Positions 17,346-25,838 of a stretch of DNA of 64,000 nt are shown piece by piece. Position numbers and translations under genes: made by a program. Position 1 is the first letter of the stretch. Every line of letters begins with the position of its first letter. Source of the DNA: Spirosoma montaniterrae (GTDB lineage Bacteria > Bacteroidota > Bacteroidia > Cytophagales > Spirosomataceae); the NCBI RefSeq assembly GCF_001988955.1, contig NZ_CP014263.1:186001-250000 (forward strand), in the 5' to 3' direction. The notes under the pieces were generated by a model that did not search any database, was not told the DNA's origin, and saw only the letters and a list, made by a program, of their open reading frames with translations.

Positions 17346-17393
17346 ATGCAGAAAATCAATCAACTACCGGGTAAACGTTTCCTCTTTTTGTGA
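17346..17393 (+). CDS. Possible 15-residue leader peptide (MQKINQLPGKRFLFL)
   Basis: ATG at 17346, 7 bases after a TATCTTTG box; the frame ends in TTGTGA, whose TGA overlaps the GTG start of the glycosyltransferase at 17390. This gives translational coupling of the membrane enzyme to a short leader. Its existence is inferred from start, stop and overlap only. Confidence 0.35.
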   Translation: MQKINQLPGKRFLFL

Positions 17394-18568
17394 TTACGGC
17401 ATTGCTGATCGCCTGGCTGGTGACACTGAGTGTCCAGCTCTTTTTTATTCTCTTTGTATTTTCCCGAACGGCTTTTTATAAACAACCGGAGTATGGGTCT
17501 GGCGAGTCCACGCCGGGCGAATCCACGCCGGGCATAACTGTGGTTGTTTGCGCCCACAACGAACTCGCTAACCTGACCGAACTGCTGCCGCTGCTGAATG
17601 CACAACAGTACCCAGAATTCGAGGTGCTGGTAATGGACGACCGCTCGACCGACGGCACCGATACCTACTTGGAAAACGAAGTTGCTGGCCTGGAACATGT
17701 CCGGTTTATTCATATCGATGGCGAGCATGAACACGTTACGCCCAAAAAATACGCGCTGACCATCGCGCTGAAAAAAGCCAGATACCCTACCGTACTGCTC
17801 ACCGACGCCGACTGCCGACCCGCGTCTGATGGCTGGCTGGCAGGTATGGTAGCCGGGCTGACCAATCCTGCTAAATCGCTGGTGCTGGGTTTTTCGCCCT
17901 ACGAACGTCGGGCTGGTTTGCTGAATCTGCTGATCCGGTCCGAAACGTTATTCACGGCGGTGCAGTATTTCTCGCTGGCACTGGCCGGTCGACCCTACAT
18001 GGGTGTGGGGCGCAATCTGGCGTATCGAACAAAATTATTCTTCGACAATAAAGGCTTTTATACCCACAAAAACGTACTCGGTGGCGACGACGATCTGTTT
18101 GTCAATGAGGTAGCTACGTCTCGAAATACTGCCGTTTGCCTCGACCCCGACACGTTTACGTGGTCGCAGCCGAAAGAGACCTGGGCCGCGTGGCGGACGC
18201 AGAAACGGCGGCACCTGAACGTAGGACAGTATTACAGACCCGGCCATAAACGGCGGCTTGGCCTGCTGGTTGGCTCGCACGTGTTGACGTGGGTGCTGGC
18301 GTTGGTTGCCGGGGTGGTGCTGCTGGTAAAAGAACTGCTCCAGCAACCGTTTACACCCGACGAATGGCTACTTTTGCTTATTGCAGCGGGCTTGTTCGCA
18401 TGTCGATGGCTATTATTCTGGGGTATCGTCGGGCGCATCAGCTACCGGCTGGCCCATACGGTTCACTGGGGGATCATGCCCGTTGTTGACACAATGCTTG
18501 CCATTTATTACGGTTTCGCCGGGCTGCGAACGCTATTTCGCCGAAAGAAGAAAAAATACGCCTGGTGA
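17390..18568 (+). CDS. Membrane glycosyltransferase family 2
   Basis: 392 residues with a GTG start that overlaps a short leader frame. One N-terminal membrane helix (LLIAWLVTLSVQLFFILFVF), then a GT-A domain: ITVVVCAHNELANLTELLP, VLVMDDRSTDGT, the metal-binding TDADCRP, and GGDDDLFVNEVA; the QTKRRHL-like acceptor motif appears as TQKRRHLNVG. Two or three C-terminal helices follow (HVLTWVLALVAGVVLLV, LLLLIAAGLFACRWLLFWGI). Probably transfers a sugar to a lipid or polysaccharide at the inner membrane. Odd: residues about 38-48 are a (G-E-S-T-P) tandem repeat between helix and catalytic domain. Confidence 0.9.
   Translation: MITALLIAWLVTLSVQLFFILFVFSRTAFYKQPEYGSGESTPGESTPGITVVVCAHNELANLTELLPLLNAQQYPEFEVLVMDDRSTDGTDTYLENEVAGLEHVRFIHIDGEHEHVTPKKYALTIALKKARYPTVLLTDADCRPASDGWLAGMVAGLTNPAKSLVLGFSPYERRAGLLNLLIRSETLFTAVQYFSLALAGRPYMGVGRNLAYRTKLFFDNKGFYTHKNVLGGDDDLFVNEVATSRNTAVCLDPDTFTWSQPKETWAAWRTQKRRHLNVGQYYRPGHKRRLGLLVGSHVLTWVLALVAGVVLLVKELLQQPFTPDEWLLLLIAAGLFACRWLLFWGIVGRISYRLAHTVHWGIMPVVDTMLAIYYGFAGLRTLFRRKKKKYAW
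17501..17533 (+). repeat. Tandem 15-bp repeat in the glycosyltransferase gene
   Basis: GGCGAGTCCACGCCG then GGCGAATCCACGCCG then GGC: two units and the start of a third, in frame, reading GESTPGESTPG. Another in-frame 15-bp expansion is in the isomerase gene at 7786-7845. Confidence 0.9.
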
Positions 18569-18595
18569 GGTAGCCAAATGTTTTGCTTTTACAAA

Positions 18596-19219
18596 ATGGA
18601 GTTGATCTTAAAATACTTCCCTAATCTAACCGAGCGGCAGCGTGAGCAGTTTGCGGCTCTCGATGGGCTTTACCGCGACTGGAACGCTAAAATCAACGTG
18701 ATTTCGCGGCAGGACATCGATGCGTTATACGAAAAGCATATAGTGCACTCGCTCGGTATCGCGAAGGTGGTTGCATTCAAGCCTGGCACCGAAGTGCTCG
18801 ATGTTGGTACAGGGGGCGGGTTTCCAGGCATTCCGCTGGCGATTCTATTTCCACTGGTCGATTTTCATCTGGTCGATAGCATCGGTAAGAAAATAAAGGT
18901 AGTGCAGGAAGTGTCCGATGCACTCGGTCTGACCAACGTAAAGGCCGAACAGGCCCGCGTAGAACAACTTGATACCACCTACGATTTTGTGGTAAGCCGG
19001 GCTGTTACGCGCCTGAAGCCGTTTCTGGGCTGGGTGCGGTATAAGATTCTGAAAAATGGCAACAACGACCGGCGGAACGGGGTTTTATACCTGAAAGGGG
19101 GCGATTTAGCTGAAGAACTCGCCGAAATACCCGACCGTTACCGGGTTTTCGAGCTTTCTGACTACTTTAGCGAACCGTTTTTCGAGACTAAAAAAGTGAT
19201 TTACATACCAAAAAAGTGA
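18596..19219 (+). CDS. rsmG: 16S rRNA (guanine527-N7)-methyltransferase
   Basis: 207 residues from the ATG at 18596 (MELILKYFPNLTERQREQF is the usual N-terminus; an ATG six codons upstream is less likely). SAM-binding VLDVGTGGGFPGIPLAI and the following HLVDSIGKKIKVVQ are diagnostic; VVSRAVTRLKPFLGW is the substrate-side motif. Acts on 16S rRNA in the cytoplasm. It starts 28 bases after the glycosyltransferase gene on the same strand. The stop TGA at 19217-19219 touches a 32-bp perfect inverted repeat. Confidence 0.96.
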   Translation: MELILKYFPNLTERQREQFAALDGLYRDWNAKINVISRQDIDALYEKHIVHSLGIAKVVAFKPGTEVLDVGTGGGFPGIPLAILFPLVDFHLVDSIGKKIKVVQEVSDALGLTNVKAEQARVEQLDTTYDFVVSRAVTRLKPFLGWVRYKILKNGNNDRRNGVLYLKGGDLAEELAEIPDRYRVFELSDYFSEPFFETKKVIYIPKK

Positions 19220-19322
19220 ACTGTGATTCGTGGGATTAGGCTGACTGACTTTGATTACTTCGCCTTCGGCGATGAATTGAAAATAATCAGAGTCAGTCAG
19301 CCTAATCCCACGAATCACAGTT
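19219..19322. repeat. 32-bp perfect inverted repeat filling the rsmG downstream gap
   Basis: Left arm 19219-19250, right arm 19291-19322, identical as reverse complements over all 32 bases (outer ends AACTGTGATTCGTGGGATTA). The 40-base spacer has its own hairpin TCGCC-TTC-GGCGA. It begins in the rsmG stop codon and ends 11 bases before the next ATG. It could act as a terminator or mRNA stem. Confidence 0.95.
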
Positions 19323-19332
19323 CGAGACACAT

Positions 19333-19665
19333 ATGAACGAGCGTTTTTCTTCCAGCAGTTTCAAGGACCCCATCCGGCGTGATGTGATTGAGTTTAACGA
19401 CAAGGGTGTTACGTTCCGCGTCAAAAAGCTCATTGGCGGTACCGACAACTTCGTGTTCTACTCCGACATTTCGGGCGTAGAAATCGACAATGGTATATTC
19501 TTTTCAACGATCCGCATCATTCCGCGTGCCCGGCCCGAAATTATCATCCAAAACTTCACCAAGGGCGATGCTCGCCGGGTAAAGGAACTGATTCTGCAAA
19601 ACGTACCGAGCAACCGCCCCGACGCATTCGGTGGCCCTACCAACGGCAATTATCCAGTCCGCTGA
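19333..19665 (+). CDS. Conserved hypothetical protein, PH-domain-like
   Basis: 110 residues without signal peptide or membrane helix. The pattern of beta-strands (DVIEFNDKGVTFRVKKLIGG, NFVFYSDISGVEIDNGIFFS, TIRIIPRARPEIIIQNF) and a last helix (TKGDARRVKELILQNV) looks like a small bacterial pleckstrin-homology-type fold. Function not known. The Shine-Dalgarno region is supplied by bases just after the large inverted repeat. Confidence 0.65.
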   Translation: MNERFSSSSFKDPIRRDVIEFNDKGVTFRVKKLIGGTDNFVFYSDISGVEIDNGIFFSTIRIIPRARPEIIIQNFTKGDARRVKELILQNVPSNRPDAFGGPTNGNYPVR

Positions 19666-19732
19666 TTGTCAGGCGCGTTGAAAGCTACCGGGTAAGTAAG
19701 CCCATTTTTTTATCATTTTTTGCGGGACAAAC

Positions 19733-19763
19733 TTGCGCAGTATCACTTTCAGCCCTACTTTTG
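19733..19763 (+). promoter_or_regulatory. Promoter of tRNA-Asn (TTG-N20-TACTTTTG)
   Basis: TTG at 19733-19735 and TACTTTTG at 19756-19763, 20 bases between, match the Bacteroidota consensus; the tRNA starts 22 bases later. Confidence 0.65.
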
Positions 19764-19784
19764 CACCCACATTAACCGACACAC

Positions 19785-19858
19785 TCCCGAATAGCTCAGT
19801 CGGTTAGAGCATCTGACTGTTAATCAGAGGGTCGCTGGTTCGAGCCCAGCTTCGGGAG
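19785..19858 (+). tRNA. tRNA-Asn (anticodon GTT)
   Basis: Acceptor TCCCGAA/TTCGGGA, D arm GCTC/GAGC, anticodon stem with CTGTTAA loop (anticodon GTT), T arm GCTGG-TTCGAGC-CCAGC, discriminator G. CCA is not encoded. A strong terminator follows, and then an A+T-rich gene that looks acquired, so the locus is a plausible insertion point. Confidence 0.97.
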
Positions 19859-19860
19859 CA

Positions 19861-19896
19861 AAAGCCGCAAAACAGCCTGTTTTGCGGCTTTTTTGT
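19861..19896 (+). terminator. Rho-independent terminator after tRNA-Asn
   Basis: Perfect 14-bp stem AAAGCCGCAAAACA / TGTTTTGCGGCTTT with a 3-base loop, continuing into TTTTT. It starts 3 bases after the tRNA. Confidence 0.9.
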
Positions 19897-19932
19897 GGTA
19901 CAATTGTAACATTTTTGTAGATCGATACTGAT

Positions 19933-21546
19933 ATGATTGTTAGCATAACCCCTGTTGTTGAGTTATTTGATAATTATGTTGGCGATCAATACAACAAGCG
20001 CATATTATTTTCAGGGAAATTTGGTTCAGGTAAATCTTACTTTCTAAAAAGTTTCTTTAACGAGCGCGAGCTTAAATATTCTTGCTTTTATATTTCTCCC
20101 GTTAATTATGTAGTTAGCGGGAATGAAAATATCTTTGAATACATTAAAATAGATATTGTTAATCAATTGTTAAGATACCCTTTACTTGTTGATAGTACGA
20201 AAATTAAATTAGGCGATGATAAATTTATTTATGAATACATAAAAAGCTCTCCTGTTAAGGCCGTTGAATTATTGTTGAGTATAGTCAGTCCAATAGTTCC
20301 ATTTGCGGAGAGTATTAAAGGTGGGCTTATAGGTCTAAAAGATGGCTTAGATAAATTTAATGAGTTCAAAAAGAAATTTGAGCCATTACATAAAACTGAT
20401 CTTAGTGTTATCGAAGATTATATAGACAACTCTATGCAGTTGAAGGGTAGTATTTATGAGGATGATATTGTGACAAAGATAATTCGAGGTTGTATTGAAT
20501 ATTTAAATTCCAAAAATCAAACTGTACTTATTATTGATGATTTAGATAGATTAGACCCTGAACACATTTTCAGAATTTTAAATATTCTTAGTGTTCATAA
20601 TGAGAACTTTGATTCTGATAATAAATTTGGTTTTAGTAAGGTAATCGTTGTGTGTGATATTGATAATATTAAAAAAATTTTTGAGCATAGATATGGAGCT
20701 GAAGTAGATTTTGAAGGCTACATTGACAAATTCTATTCGCAAGATATTTTTAGGTTTGACAACGAAAAGGCAGTAAACTTTTTCTGCGATAGCGTTATTG
20801 CTCCTTTGTTAAATGATGATGGATGTGAGTTTATTCTGAAATCAATTCTTAGAGAATTAGTCGCACAGGAGAAATTAACTGTGCGAAATCTAATCAAAGC
20901 GAAAGTATTCTTAAAAAAAGAACTTTTTGAACCTTTCGACATAACAAGAAATACTATTAACACTCGTTACCCTTTTCCGCGTAGTGAATCTGAAGGAATG
21001 TCCATTTTAAAGCTTGGAAGGGTAGCTAAAATCCTTGATGGTAAGACTGTTGGCTTATATGTTAGTTCAGGTGATCTGCCAATTTTGAAAGTTATAAAAA
21101 TGCTTTCAATAATGTGTGGTGATTACGTTAGATTGAAGAGAGATATTGAATATTTATCTAAAAATAATTCAAACGTAAGTTTTTGGGCGCAAGATGATAT
21201 TGATAAAATAATCAGTGTAGTGTGTATAGCGAGCAAAGTATTGTTTAACTTGCATAATCCTATTAATATTTTTTTTAACAACGATGCCGCAAGCTCCGGC
21301 GATCAGAATTCAATAGAAGATCCCAAAGCACATGTATTTAGCAATGTTATTGGTATTAGACTTGGTTGGCAGCAGTACGACAAAGATATATCGTATTATG
21401 CTAACGCCACGCATTTTATACCTGAATCAAGTGATTTAGGAAGAAAAGGCATAAAATTATGTGATATTTTAGATTTGATGAGTGCTTTCTTGTACAGCTT
21501 AGAAAAGCATGGTTTGCATAACAAATTAGGACTTAGTGGAAAGTAA
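19933..21546 (+). CDS. KAP-family P-loop NTPase, candidate phage-defence protein
   Basis: 537 residues. Walker A GKFGSGKS at residues 28-35 and Walker B TVLIIDDLDRLDP at 197-209, followed by ILNILSVHNENF and KVIVVCDIDNIKKIF: the KAP pattern (hhhhDDLDR). Residues about 108-138 hold a hydrophobic stretch (VELLLSIVSPIVPFAESIKG) where many KAP proteins have inserted membrane helices. KAP proteins include PifA of plasmid F, which excludes phage T7. Codon use and base composition are strongly A+T rich, unlike both neighbours, and it is a single gene placed after a tRNA: signs of transfer. Defence is inferred from family and setting. Confidence 0.8.
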   Translation: MIVSITPVVELFDNYVGDQYNKRILFSGKFGSGKSYFLKSFFNERELKYSCFYISPVNYVVSGNENIFEYIKIDIVNQLLRYPLLVDSTKIKLGDDKFIYEYIKSSPVKAVELLLSIVSPIVPFAESIKGGLIGLKDGLDKFNEFKKKFEPLHKTDLSVIEDYIDNSMQLKGSIYEDDIVTKIIRGCIEYLNSKNQTVLIIDDLDRLDPEHIFRILNILSVHNENFDSDNKFGFSKVIVVCDIDNIKKIFEHRYGAEVDFEGYIDKFYSQDIFRFDNEKAVNFFCDSVIAPLLNDDGCEFILKSILRELVAQEKLTVRNLIKAKVFLKKELFEPFDITRNTINTRYPFPRSESEGMSILKLGRVAKILDGKTVGLYVSSGDLPILKVIKMLSIMCGDYVRLKRDIEYLSKNNSNVSFWAQDDIDKIISVVCIASKVLFNLHNPINIFFNNDAASSGDQNSIEDPKAHVFSNVIGIRLGWQQYDKDISYYANATHFIPESSDLGRKGIKLCDILDLMSAFLYSLEKHGLHNKLGLSGK

Positions 21547-21549
21547 TTT

Positions 21550-21795
21550 TTATATAAAGAAGAACAAAACCCAATTGCAGCAACTCTGAGAGAAGAAGGC
21601 CGTATCAACCCGCTTTGCTTCAAAATTTCGCTCACAATACAGGTACTTTTGGGTGTAAAAGAAGTTTGTAAATTCTTGATACGAACCCGGAAACATCGGG
21701 TCGTAAATACGCTTACTTTTTACTTTACTGTTGGCCTGGCATAACTCAGCGAACTCGATCAGATTGAGATGGTATCTGAATCCAGTGGAGAACAA
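21550..21795 (-). CDS. Small unrecognised ORF, possibly a gene fragment
   Basis: 81 residues, tail to tail with the KAP gene. The sequence is not low-complexity (PMFPGSYQEFTNFFYTQKYL, YCERNFEAKRVDTAFFSQSC) and reads like part of a real protein, but I cannot place it, and the length and hydrophobic C-terminal end suggest a fragment. It may be the relic of a gene disrupted when the A+T-rich KAP gene arrived. Confidence 0.25.
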   Translation of the reverse strand: MFSTGFRYHLNLIEFAELCQANSKVKSKRIYDPMFPGSYQEFTNFFYTQKYLYCERNFEAKRVDTAFFSQSCCNWVLFFFI

Positions 21796-21811
21796 GATTG
21801 AATCAGCCTGA

Positions 21812-22393
21812 TTACTCCAACACGTTTTTCAACTGTTTTGCGCGGTCTTTGTGCGTGTTGTCGTCGGCCAGAATTTTCTTTGCTATGTCGCGAACCTGAT
21901 CGGTGGGAGCGTCGTCGCGCAGGTCTTTGGCAAGGTCGATGGTCTTGTTGTTAACGGTCCCCATCTCTTTGAGGTATTGAATATCGAAGGCAGTGCCTGC
22001 TTTTGTGTTCTGCAACTCGCTAACACGATCTTCGCCATCGTCCGACAGCCCGGCGGGCAGCGTCACGTTAAGTTGCCGGGCCGCGTCGCGCAGGCTTTTT
22101 TCGCTCTGCTGATGGGCGTTCATGGCCTGTTGCGCGTATGATCTGACTTCGGGGTTGGTAGCCTTCTGGAGGGCTATCTTGCTCAATTCATACTCGGTAA
22201 GGCCCATGCTGAACAAATCGACCATGTAGCCAGCTACTTGTTTGGCCTCTTTCTTGGCATCGTCGCTCATGGCCGTAGCCTGTTTGTCGATGCGGGCTTC
22301 GTTTTGTTCCTGCGCCTTGTCTTTGGCGTCATTGCCACAAGCCGTCAGTAAACACGCAGCCAATAATAGGGTTCCCGCTGTACTTGTTTTCAT
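21812..22393 (-). CDS. DUF4142-family lipoprotein
   Basis: 193 residues from the ATG at 22393 (MKTSTAGTLLLAACLLTACG, lipobox LTAC with Cys19). The rest is helical with the DUF4142 layout: SMGLTEYELSKIALQKATNP, VRSYAQQAMNAHQQSEKSLR, YLKEMGTVNNKTIDL, DNTHKDRAKQLKNVL. These proteins are ferritin-like helical bundles in the periplasm with no settled function, often linked to stress. Divergent from the hybrid sensor gene. Confidence 0.88.
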   Translation of the reverse strand: MKTSTAGTLLLAACLLTACGNDAKDKAQEQNEARIDKQATAMSDDAKKEAKQVAGYMVDLFSMGLTEYELSKIALQKATNPEVRSYAQQAMNAHQQSEKSLRDAARQLNVTLPAGLSDDGEDRVSELQNTKAGTAFDIQYLKEMGTVNNKTIDLAKDLRDDAPTDQVRDIAKKILADDNTHKDRAKQLKNVLE

Positions 22394-22538
22394 AGTCTGT
22401 TGATCTATTCGTAGAAAGAACGGTTTGCCCCGCGCGTTGTTCACCGACAAAGCCGCTTTTCAGTGGTGGGATACCGGAATAAGTTCTTAAATTTCTGTTA
22501 GTGAAGGGCTTTGTGTGCTACGGCCTTCGCTGACAGCT

Positions 22539-25500
22539 ATGCGTTTACGCCTATTTCTGGTAGTTTCCATTCTCGTCTGCGCCGGGGTTTCGTCGTTGCT
22601 GGCACAGCCTGATGCCGCACGGAATACAGTAGATCGGCACCTCGCACGAGCTGAGCAACTCACTTCTTCCCAACCCGAACAAGCCCTGACTGCTGCGAAA
22701 ACCGCCCTGACACTGGCAAAAAGAAATCACCTCGCATTATCTGAAGGGAAAGCGTACCAACTCCTGACTCGCATCCATGCCGAACGTAGTGAATATACCC
22801 GCGCCCTTGAAGCGAGCAAGGCGGGAATCGCTATTTTCATAAAGCTGGGCGAGCACAAGGAAACCTGCAAAATGTACATCGGGTTGGGCATCATAAACCG
22901 GTATCTCAAGCAGTATTCTGCCAGTGTCGAAGCCAACGTGCGGGCGGAAAAAATAGCGCAGGAGCATGGATTTAGCCCGCAATTAGCGGCTATTTATGGC
23001 AACCTCGGCAATGTTTACTTCGACCAGGAAGACTACGACCGTGCACTGCAATACCATCTGAAATCACTCCAGATCAATCAGACGCTCGGCGACGAACAGG
23101 GAGTGGGGAATACGTTCCATAACCTGGGCATGGTCTATCGTATCCGAAAGCAGTACGACAAAGCACTGGAGTACTACAACCGGTCGCTCGCCGTTGACCT
23201 TAAAAATAATGATAAGCGTAACATAGCCATTTCGTATCTCGACCTTACCCGGCTGTTTCTTGAGCAGAAACGCTTTGGGGAGGCACTGCCCTACGCACAG
23301 AAAGCGTTGACGACAGCCCGCCATTTCCAGGCGAAACACCTTGAAGAACAGGCACTATCGCTACTGCCTATTATCCACGCAGCCTTAAGCAATCAAGAAC
23401 AGGCCCTGAGCTTTTATGAGCTATATAACCACCTGTCAGACAGCTTACGGTCGGCGGAGTTATCAAAGCAGATTGCGGATATGCAGGCGCGATATCAGGG
23501 CGAACAGAAAGACCGCGAACTGAGCGTGCAGAAACTCCGTCTGGAAGCCCAGCAGGCGTCGCTCAGCCAGCAGCGCACGCTCATCGTCGCGCTCATTGCC
23601 TTAGCCCTGCTGAGTGGGCTGATTGGCTATCTGCTGTTTAATCGGTATAAGCTCCGGCAGCGCAATAAGCAACTTTTGCTGGAAAACGAACAATACCAGC
23701 TTTCGCGAAGTCTGCAACTCCGGCAGGAAGTTGACGAAACAATCAACTACTTCGCTACGTCGCTCTATGGCAAAAACACGGTAGACGAAATACTGTGGGA
23801 CGTGGCTAAAAACTGCATTGCCCGGCTGGGCTTCGTCGATTGCGTAATCTACCTGCTCAACGATGACCAAACGGCCCTCATTCAGAAAGCCGCCTATGGC
23901 AATAAAAACCCGGAAGCTTACGCTATTTTCAACCCGATAGAAATTCCGCTTGGCGAAGGCATTGTAGGGAGCGTAGCCCGAACGGGCAGGCCCGAAATTG
24001 TAGCTGATACTACGCATGACCCGCGCTATGTCGTGGACGACGAAATACGCTACTCGGAACTGGCCGTACCGCTGTTGCTTCAGAACAAGGTTATCGGCGT
24101 AATCGACTCGGAGCATCCTGAGAGAGGTTTTTTTAAGGAATACCACCGGGAAGCCCTGCAAACCATTGCGGCCATCTGTAGCAGTAAAATTGCGCAGGCT
24201 CTGGCCGATGAAGAAGCGAAAAAGGCCAAAATTCTGCAAATCGAAGCAGAATATATGCGGAAATTAGACCAGGTAAAGTCGCAGTTTTTTGCCAACATTT
24301 CGCACGAGTTTCGCACCCCACTTCAACTGATTCTGGCCCCGCTGCAAAAACGGGAAGCCATCAGCCCCGAAGAAACCCACATGATGGAACGTAACGCCAA
24401 CCGACTGCTCCGGTTGGTGAATCAACTGCTCGATCTGGCAAAGGCCGAAATGGGGATGCTCACCCTGAACCGGCAACGGGGTCATCTGATTCGCTTTCTT
24501 CGGCAGACGGCGCAGTACTTCCAGCCGATGGCTGCGAGTAAGCAGATAACGTATCAAATTGACTTGCCCGACACCGAATGGGTGGCGGATTTCGACCGCG
24601 ATAAGCTCGAAAAAATTGTGTATAACCTGCTGTCCAACGCCATCAAGTTTACCCCGGCGGGGGGAGGGGTAACGCTATCTGCCAACATAGAACCGGCTAC
24701 CGGCCTTCGGCTGGTGGTCAGCGACACGGGCATCGGCATTCCCGAATCGCTGCAAACCCGCATCTTCGACCGCTTCTACCAGGTTGATCCCTCACGAACG
24801 CGAACGTTTGAGGGTAGCGGCCTGGGGCTGGCGTTGACCAAAGAATTGGTCGATTTGTGCGAAGGCTCGATCAACGTAGCGAGTCAGCCCGGTCTGGGCA
24901 CCACCTTCGTAGTCTGGTTGCCGCTGAAAGGCGACGTAGCACAGGTGGCAGACGGCCTACAGGTAACGATGCCCGCTGCGTTTACCGGGCAACCCCTCCA
25001 CAGCGACGTAGCTGCTTCTGAATCATTGGCAGAGAACCAGCAAACCGATGTCAGTCAGGAGGATAAGCCCACGCTGCTGCTGGTGGAAGACCACCCTGAA
25101 TTGAACGATTACCTCCGCCAGCAACTCGCCGACCGTTTCCGGGTTGTGCAGGCCATGCGGGGCGACGAAGGATTGCAACTGGCTCGTCAGGTAATTCCCG
25201 ACCTGATTATCTCCGACGTAATGATGCCGGTGATGGACGGTTTTGCGATGACCCGTCACCTGAAAGAAGACGATCTCACCAGCCACATACCAGTTATTCT
25301 GCTGACGGCCAAAGACGATGTCGATTCGCGCAAAGAAGGCTTTGAGGGCGGGGCCGAGCAGTACTTAGCCAAGCCGTTTGCACTGGACGAACTGGTAGCC
25401 CGTATAAACAGCCTGCTTACCCAGCGCGATGTGTTGCGCAAGAAATACAGCCGGGAAGTGATCATGCAACCGACAGGCGCACCCATCCGCGACCGGGAGG

Positions 25501-25838
25501 CCGAGTTTCTGGAGAAAACCATCCGCATCATCGACGAACACATGGCCGATGAGCGGTTCAGCGTGGAGACCCTTCAGAGAGAAATGGGCATGAGTCGGAT
25601 GCAGTTGCACCGCAAGCTGAAGGCTCTCACCAACCAGTCGGCCTCCGATTTTATCCGCTACATCCGGCTTCAACGGGCCGCCGACCTGTTGAAGCAACCC
25701 GGCATTCAAATTACTGAAGCCGCTTATCTGTCTGGGTTCACGCACCTTTCCTACTTCGCCAAATGCTTTAAAGAACAGTTTGGTGTGTTGCCGTCTGAGT
25801 ACGTCAGGCAGAAGGAAGTGAAGGCTACAGATTTGTAA
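22539..25838 (+). CDS. Hybrid two-component system protein: TPR sensor, GAF, histidine kinase, receiver, AraC domain
   Basis: 1099 residues from the ATG at 22539 (signal MRLRLFLVVSILVCAGVSSL). Order: periplasmic TPR repeats to ~300 (IYGNLGNVYFDQEDYDRALQ), coiled coil, one membrane helix (LIVALIALALLSGLIGYLLF), cytoplasmic GAF domain (~390-540), dimerisation/phosphoacceptor domain with His589 in NISHEFRTPLQLIL, ATPase (NLLSNAIKFTPAGG, DTGIGIPES, GSGLGLALTKELV), receiver with Asp893 in LIISDVMMPVMDG, and AraC helix-turn-helix (MSRMQLHRKLKALT ... AAYLSGFTHLSYF). All four relay parts are complete, so a signal can pass from periplasm or GAF ligand to DNA in one chain. The GAF domain between membrane and kinase is a less common addition. 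Confidence 0.95.
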   Translation: MRLRLFLVVSILVCAGVSSLLAQPDAARNTVDRHLARAEQLTSSQPEQALTAAKTALTLAKRNHLALSEGKAYQLLTRIHAERSEYTRALEASKAGIAIFIKLGEHKETCKMYIGLGIINRYLKQYSASVEANVRAEKIAQEHGFSPQLAAIYGNLGNVYFDQEDYDRALQYHLKSLQINQTLGDEQGVGNTFHNLGMVYRIRKQYDKALEYYNRSLAVDLKNNDKRNIAISYLDLTRLFLEQKRFGEALPYAQKALTTARHFQAKHLEEQALSLLPIIHAALSNQEQALSFYELYNHLSDSLRSAELSKQIADMQARYQGEQKDRELSVQKLRLEAQQASLSQQRTLIVALIALALLSGLIGYLLFNRYKLRQRNKQLLLENEQYQLSRSLQLRQEVDETINYFATSLYGKNTVDEILWDVAKNCIARLGFVDCVIYLLNDDQTALIQKAAYGNKNPEAYAIFNPIEIPLGEGIVGSVARTGRPEIVADTTHDPRYVVDDEIRYSELAVPLLLQNKVIGVIDSEHPERGFFKEYHREALQTIAAICSSKIAQALADEEAKKAKILQIEAEYMRKLDQVKSQFFANISHEFRTPLQLILAPLQKREAISPEETHMMERNANRLLRLVNQLLDLAKAEMGMLTLNRQRGHLIRFLRQTAQYFQPMAASKQITYQIDLPDTEWVADFDRDKLEKIVYNLLSNAIKFTPAGGGVTLSANIEPATGLRLVVSDTGIGIPESLQTRIFDRFYQVDPSRTRTFEGSGLGLALTKELVDLCEGSINVASQPGLGTTFVVWLPLKGDVAQVADGLQVTMPAAFTGQPLHSDVAASESLAENQQTDVSQEDKPTLLLVEDHPELNDYLRQQLADRFRVVQAMRGDEGLQLARQVIPDLIISDVMMPVMDGFAMTRHLKEDDLTSHIPVILLTAKDDVDSRKEGFEGGAEQYLAKPFALDELVARINSLLTQRDVLRKKYSREVIMQPTGAPIRDREAEFLEKTIRIIDEHMADERFSVETLQREMGMSRMQLHRKLKALTNQSASDFIRYIRLQRAADLLKQPGIQITEAAYLSGFTHLSYFAKCFKEQFGVLPSEYVRQKEVKATDL

